A stretch of 64,000 bases of DNA, from positions 1,506,973-1,570,972 of the forward strand of contig DS990260.1 of assembly GCA_000155435.1 (NCBI GenBank). Reading direction: 5' to 3'. The notes under the pieces are model-generated. The model was given only the letters and a program-made list of their open reading frames with translations. It did not search any database and was not told the DNA's origin. Positions 61,058-64,000 of the stretch are shown here, piece by piece (within the stretch, counting starts at the first letter, position 1; every line of letters begins with the position of its first letter). Source of the DNA: Clostridiales bacterium 1_7_47FAA. Its GTDB lineage: Bacteria; Bacillota; Clostridia; Lachnospirales; Lachnospiraceae. The translations under genes and the position numbers were made by a program.

Positions 61058-62575
61058 CTATTCCCCACCAGCCAGCCGCGCCGCCGAAATCCGGTTCAGC
61101 ACTGCCATCACGACTACCAGGGCAACCACCGCAAAGCCAAGGGCTGCCTCGCTTCCGGTCAGTCCCGCTATGATATAGGCAATGAACGCTATGATTCCAT
61201 TGACAGCAGCATAGGGCAGCTGAGTCTTGATATGTTCCACCAGGTCGCACTCCGCACCCGTGGAGGACAGGATGGTGGTATCCGATATGGGTGAGCAGTG
61301 GTCGCCGAACAGGCCGCCGGACAGGACTGCACCAACCGCAATATAAAATGGTATGCCGAATGCATGCGCCATCGGGATTGCAAGCGGCATCATGATGGCG
61401 AACGTCCCCCAGGAACTGCCGGTTGAAAAGGATATGAACGCCCCGAACAGGAAGATTGCAACCGGCACAAGGGATGCGGAAAAACTCATGTCCTGAAGGA
61501 ATCTGACTATGAATTCAGCCGTCCCCAGCCCGCTGATCATCTTACCCAGGGACCAAGCCAAAATCAGGGTAATGGCCACATCTGTCATCCCCTTCATACC
61601 GCCCACATATACCTTGAATGTTTCGTTAAAATCCATGACCTTAAACAGGCAGATTAACGCCATCAGGACAACTGCCCCAAAGAAATATCCCATGGTCAGG
61701 GCCACGCGGAACGCGTTGCCGTCCACCTTTGCGAACGGGAATCCCAGAGGCGCCAGGGTTCCGAACAGGGTTACGAATACAACCACAATCGGAAGGATTA
61801 CCATAATCGGCTTTGCATGTTTAAGGGAATATCCATTCCTTGTCTCATGGACAATCTCCTCCTTGACCAGGTCAGCGGCCCTGTTTTCCTTCCCAGCCCG
61901 CATTTCCGCCTTTTTCATCTGAGAAAAATCCAGCTTCGTAAATGCCACCAGAGGAATCATGATGATTGCAAGGATGGCATAAAACTGGAATGGGATTGCG
62001 CGGACAAAGGTCGTATAATCAGACTCCGCCACCCCAAGATTCTCAAACTCCGCCTGAATCAGCCCCATGATATAAACGCCCCATCCGATGAACGGAATCA
62101 GGATTGCCACAGGGGACGAGGTGGAATCCAGTACCCAGGCCAGCTTTTCCCTGGATATCTTCAGTTTGTCAAACAGCGGCCTGAACACCGGTCCCACCAA
62201 AAGGGGCGTACCCAGGTCCGAGAAAAAGATAAGGATTCCGCCGGCCCACGCGCACATCTGCGCCTTCAGCTTCGTGTTCACGTACCGGTACACGCTTTGG
62301 CTGAATGCCTGTGCTCCCCCGGATTTCTCCATCAATTTAATAAATCCCCCGATAAATACCACCAGGACAATCACACCTGAGTTGTAGCTGTCCGTCAGTT
62401 GGACAAACAGGTAATCGCCAATCATGGATTTCACGGCCAGGAACGGATTGCCCCCGCAGAATATCATGACTCCCACAAATCCCCCGCAGAACAGGGACAG
62501 GATCACGTTCCTGCTCCTGATTGCAAGGATAACCGCGACAATGGGCGGCAACAGGCTTAATGCACCGTAATTCAT
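61058..62575 (-). CDS. nhaC: NhaC-family Na+/H+ antiporter
   Basis: A 505-residue membrane protein with about twelve helices. The family signatures FSTGSSWGTFAIMMPLAIPM and GDHCSPISDTTILSSTGAEC are intact. Members exchange Na+ for protons or, as MleN, malate/lactate with ions; the exact substrate is not decided by sequence. GAGGAGGAAAGT precedes the ATG, and a promoter lies at 62605-62632. Its terminator is shared with the DUF305 gene. Confidence 0.92.
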   Translation of the reverse strand: MNYGALSLLPPIVAVILAIRSRNVILSLFCGGFVGVMIFCGGNPFLAVKSMIGDYLFVQLTDSYNSGVIVLVVFIGGFIKLMEKSGGAQAFSQSVYRYVNTKLKAQMCAWAGGILIFFSDLGTPLLVGPVFRPLFDKLKISREKLAWVLDSTSSPVAILIPFIGWGVYIMGLIQAEFENLGVAESDYTTFVRAIPFQFYAILAIIMIPLVAFTKLDFSQMKKAEMRAGKENRAADLVKEEIVHETRNGYSLKHAKPIMVILPIVVVFVTLFGTLAPLGFPFAKVDGNAFRVALTMGYFFGAVVLMALICLFKVMDFNETFKVYVGGMKGMTDVAITLILAWSLGKMISGLGTAEFIVRFLQDMSFSASLVPVAIFLFGAFISFSTGSSWGTFAIMMPLAIPMAHAFGIPFYIAVGAVLSGGLFGDHCSPISDTTILSSTGAECDLVEHIKTQLPYAAVNGIIAFIAYIIAGLTGSEAALGFAVVALVVVMAVLNRISAARLAGGE

Positions 62576-62604
62576 ACTTTCCTCCTCATGTAACCCTTAT
62601 TATG

Positions 62605-62632
62605 TTTATACATGAAAATGCATAAACCACAA
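62605..62632 (-). promoter_or_regulatory. Promoter of nhaC
   Basis: On the minus strand TTGTGG (62627-62632) and TATAAA (62605-62610) are separated by 16 bases. Confidence 0.5.
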
Positions 62633-62684
62633 CTGATTTTAATGGATTGGGGAGAAAATAGCAAGCGGTTATTTCCAATTTCCT

Positions 62685-63638
62685 TCAGCCCTGCTGTGTC
62701 TTCAGCCTGACTGCGTCTAAAAGCACTGCCACAAAGATAATAAGGCCATTAATCATCTGCACATAGTAGCTGGATACACCCAGTATCTGCAGTCCCACCT
62801 GGATGACGGTAAGGAGCAGGACGCCGCCCAGCACTCCCAGGACATTTCCCTGGCCGCCGCTGCACGCCACGCCGCCGATTACAGTGGCTGCAATGTTATT
62901 CATGTCATAGGAGGTACCAAATGTGGAGGTGACAGCCCCCATGTAGGCGGAAAGGAAGAATCCGGCAACGCCTGCCAGGAATCCTGAGATGGTAAAGGCA
63001 ATGATTTTTATCCTGTCAACCTTGATACCTGACACATAAGCCGCGTCCTCATTGCCGCCTACCGCGTACAGACTGCGTCCATAGGGTGTCTTATTCCACA
63101 GGATATATACGAATACAAACACTGCAACCAATGCAATGGGAAGGGTGGGAATGCCTGCAACGCTTCCCTGCCCGAACCATTTGTAGGAATCCGGCATATT
63201 GGTAATGGCGCGCCCCTGGGTGATGACCAGGAATGCCCCCAGCAGGGTCAGCTTCACGGCAAGGGTTTCCACCAGTGCCACTGCTTTCAGCTTTGCTATC
63301 AGCACTCCGTTTAAAGCGCCTATAGAGGCGCCTACCAGGAAGATGACCAGGATGGCAAGCGCGGCAGGGCAGCCTTTTTCAAGCAGCAGAAGTCCGCAGG
63401 TAGCGGAAAATGACATCACGCCCAACAGGGACAGATCGATTAAGCCAAGCATGATTGCAAAGGCCTGGGCAAAGGAAAGGATTCCAAGTACCGTTGCCTG
63501 TGAAAGGACATTCCCTAAAATCGTAGGTTTGAAGAAGCTGGGTTCCAGGCCGCCCACAACGGCAACCGCCAGGACCAGCAGAATCCACACAATATTATTC
63601 AGCAATTTTCTTTTTAATTTGAACCATTTTATATTCAC
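62685..63638 (-). CDS. Ribose-type ABC sugar permease
   Basis: A 317-residue inner-membrane permease of the RbsC/BPD_transp_2 family with about eight to ten helices. The coupling stretch YAVGGNEDAAYVSGIKVDRI and the GGVACSGGQGNVLG motif are typical. It would form the channel of a monosaccharide importer with the ATPase encoded upstream. The start is a GTG at 63638 with GGAGGG 6 bases upstream; the frame continues upstream without a ribosome site. It is the last gene of its operon on this side. Confidence 0.92.
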   Translation of the reverse strand: MNIKWFKLKRKLLNNIVWILLVLAVAVVGGLEPSFFKPTILGNVLSQATVLGILSFAQAFAIMLGLIDLSLLGVMSFSATCGLLLLEKGCPAALAILVIFLVGASIGALNGVLIAKLKAVALVETLAVKLTLLGAFLVITQGRAITNMPDSYKWFGQGSVAGIPTLPIALVAVFVFVYILWNKTPYGRSLYAVGGNEDAAYVSGIKVDRIKIIAFTISGFLAGVAGFFLSAYMGAVTSTFGTSYDMNNIAATVIGGVACSGGQGNVLGVLGGVLLLTVIQVGLQILGVSSYYVQMINGLIIFVAVLLDAVRLKTQQG

Positions 63639-63679
63639 TTTTATCCCTCCATGTCTCATACATTCACAAACAATGGCAT

Positions 63680-64000
63680 TTAACCCACAGAATCACGGAT
63701 GTTGATTACATCCTCATGGCTCAGTCCATGATTCCTTACATCCTTTTCCAACCTGCCGTTTTTAAAGAACAGTATCCTGTCAACGGTACGGATAAGCTCG
63801 TCAAAATCATTGGTCAGGTACAGGACGGATGTATGGTCCTCTTCTGCTATCTTATTGATATTTTCAATAATCTCCTCACGGCTCTTAATATCAATTCCAA
63901 TGGTGGGTTCATCCAGCATCAGAAGCTTCGGACCGGTACTGACCGTCTTTGCCACAACTACCTTCTGCTGGTTCCCGCCAGAAAGGCTGTTAAGTTTATC
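63680..64000 (-). CDS. Sugar ABC importer ATPase, C-terminal part
   Basis: The last 107 codons of an RbsA-type ATPase; the gene continues beyond the right edge. The ABC signature is LSGGNQQKV, Walker B is LLMLDEPTIGIDIKSREE, and the switch region follows (VLYLTNDFDELIRTVDRIL), all typical of the second nucleotide-binding domain of sugar ABC ATPases. The usual switch His is Asn here (LTNDFDEL). The gap to the permease gene is 41 bases. Confidence 0.9.
   Translation of the reverse strand, partial: DKLNSLSGGNQQKVVVAKTVSTGPKLLMLDEPTIGIDIKSREEIIENINKIAEEDHTSVLYLTNDFDELIRTVDRILFFKNGRLEKDVRNHGLSHEDVINIRDSVG

Overview
The window looks like chromosome of a gut Lachnospiraceae firmicute, probably an Enterocloster / Clostridium clostridioforme-type organism. 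This is an inference from gene content: RNase J, IreB, single-chain glycyl-tRNA synthetase, pyruvate phosphate dikinase, NhaC, choline-binding-type cell-wall repeats, RpiR regulators and YesM/YesN signalling, with strong AGGAGG ribosome sites and roughly 50% G+C. No rRNA, tRNA, prophage, complete insertion sequence or CRISPR array was seen.

Layout. 0.2-3.3 kb: ppdK on the minus strand with a good promoter, a perfect cre-type palindrome far upstream and a 16-bp tandem repeat. 3.3-12.6 kb: a YesM/YesN two-component pair followed by a six-gene minus-strand operon for a NitT/TauT-type ABC importer (lipoprotein, two permeases, two ATPases) and a cytoplasmic sulfatase. 12.9-16.8 kb: an OmpR/kinase pair divergent from pssA-psd (phosphatidylserine and phosphatidylethanolamine synthesis), with a palindrome between them. 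16.9-18.7 kb: a leucine-rich-repeat lipoprotein. 18.8-33.1 kb: a long minus-strand housekeeping run read ireB, ruvX, DUF1292, rnj, MltG-like, trmR, trhP, DUF218, M16C peptidase, era, recO, lipoprotein, glyQS. 33.2-40.4 kb: mtaB; a Crh-like HPr; a 154-bp gapless palindrome; and the operon TSUP, prmA, rsmE, nifS, thiI.

40.8-47.2 kb: a GNAT/YoaP protein, an unknown small protein, a cell-wall-binding protein preceded by a structured leader, and a heterodimeric ABC exporter with its MarR regulator and a clear promoter/operator. 47.2-52.0 kb: a metabolic cluster of unknown purpose (CofE-like gamma-glutamyl ligase, aspartate-dehydrogenase-like protein, atypical 2-hydroxyacid dehydrogenase) divergent from two tandem RpiR regulators. 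52.1-53.6 kb: a lone, visibly AT-richer Sau3AI/MutH-like endonuclease with no methyltransferase beside it. 53.8-56.7 kb: an alpha-glucoside PTS and a GH4 phospho-glucosidase. 56.9-64 kb: CAP-domain protein, TfoX-N protein, WYL regulator, yjdF with its riboswitch, DUF305 protein, NhaC antiporter and the start of a ribose-type ABC importer cut by the window edge.

The most noteworthy items are the 154-bp palindrome at 35190-35343, whose arms pair without a gap and whose imperfect pairs include ten G.U and no A.C when read as plus-strand RNA; the CofE/AspDH/hydroxyacid dehydrogenase cluster; the orphan Sau3AI-like nuclease; the structured leader at 42833-42941; and the sulfatase/ABC system. All functional statements rest on reading motifs by eye; no database search was run.
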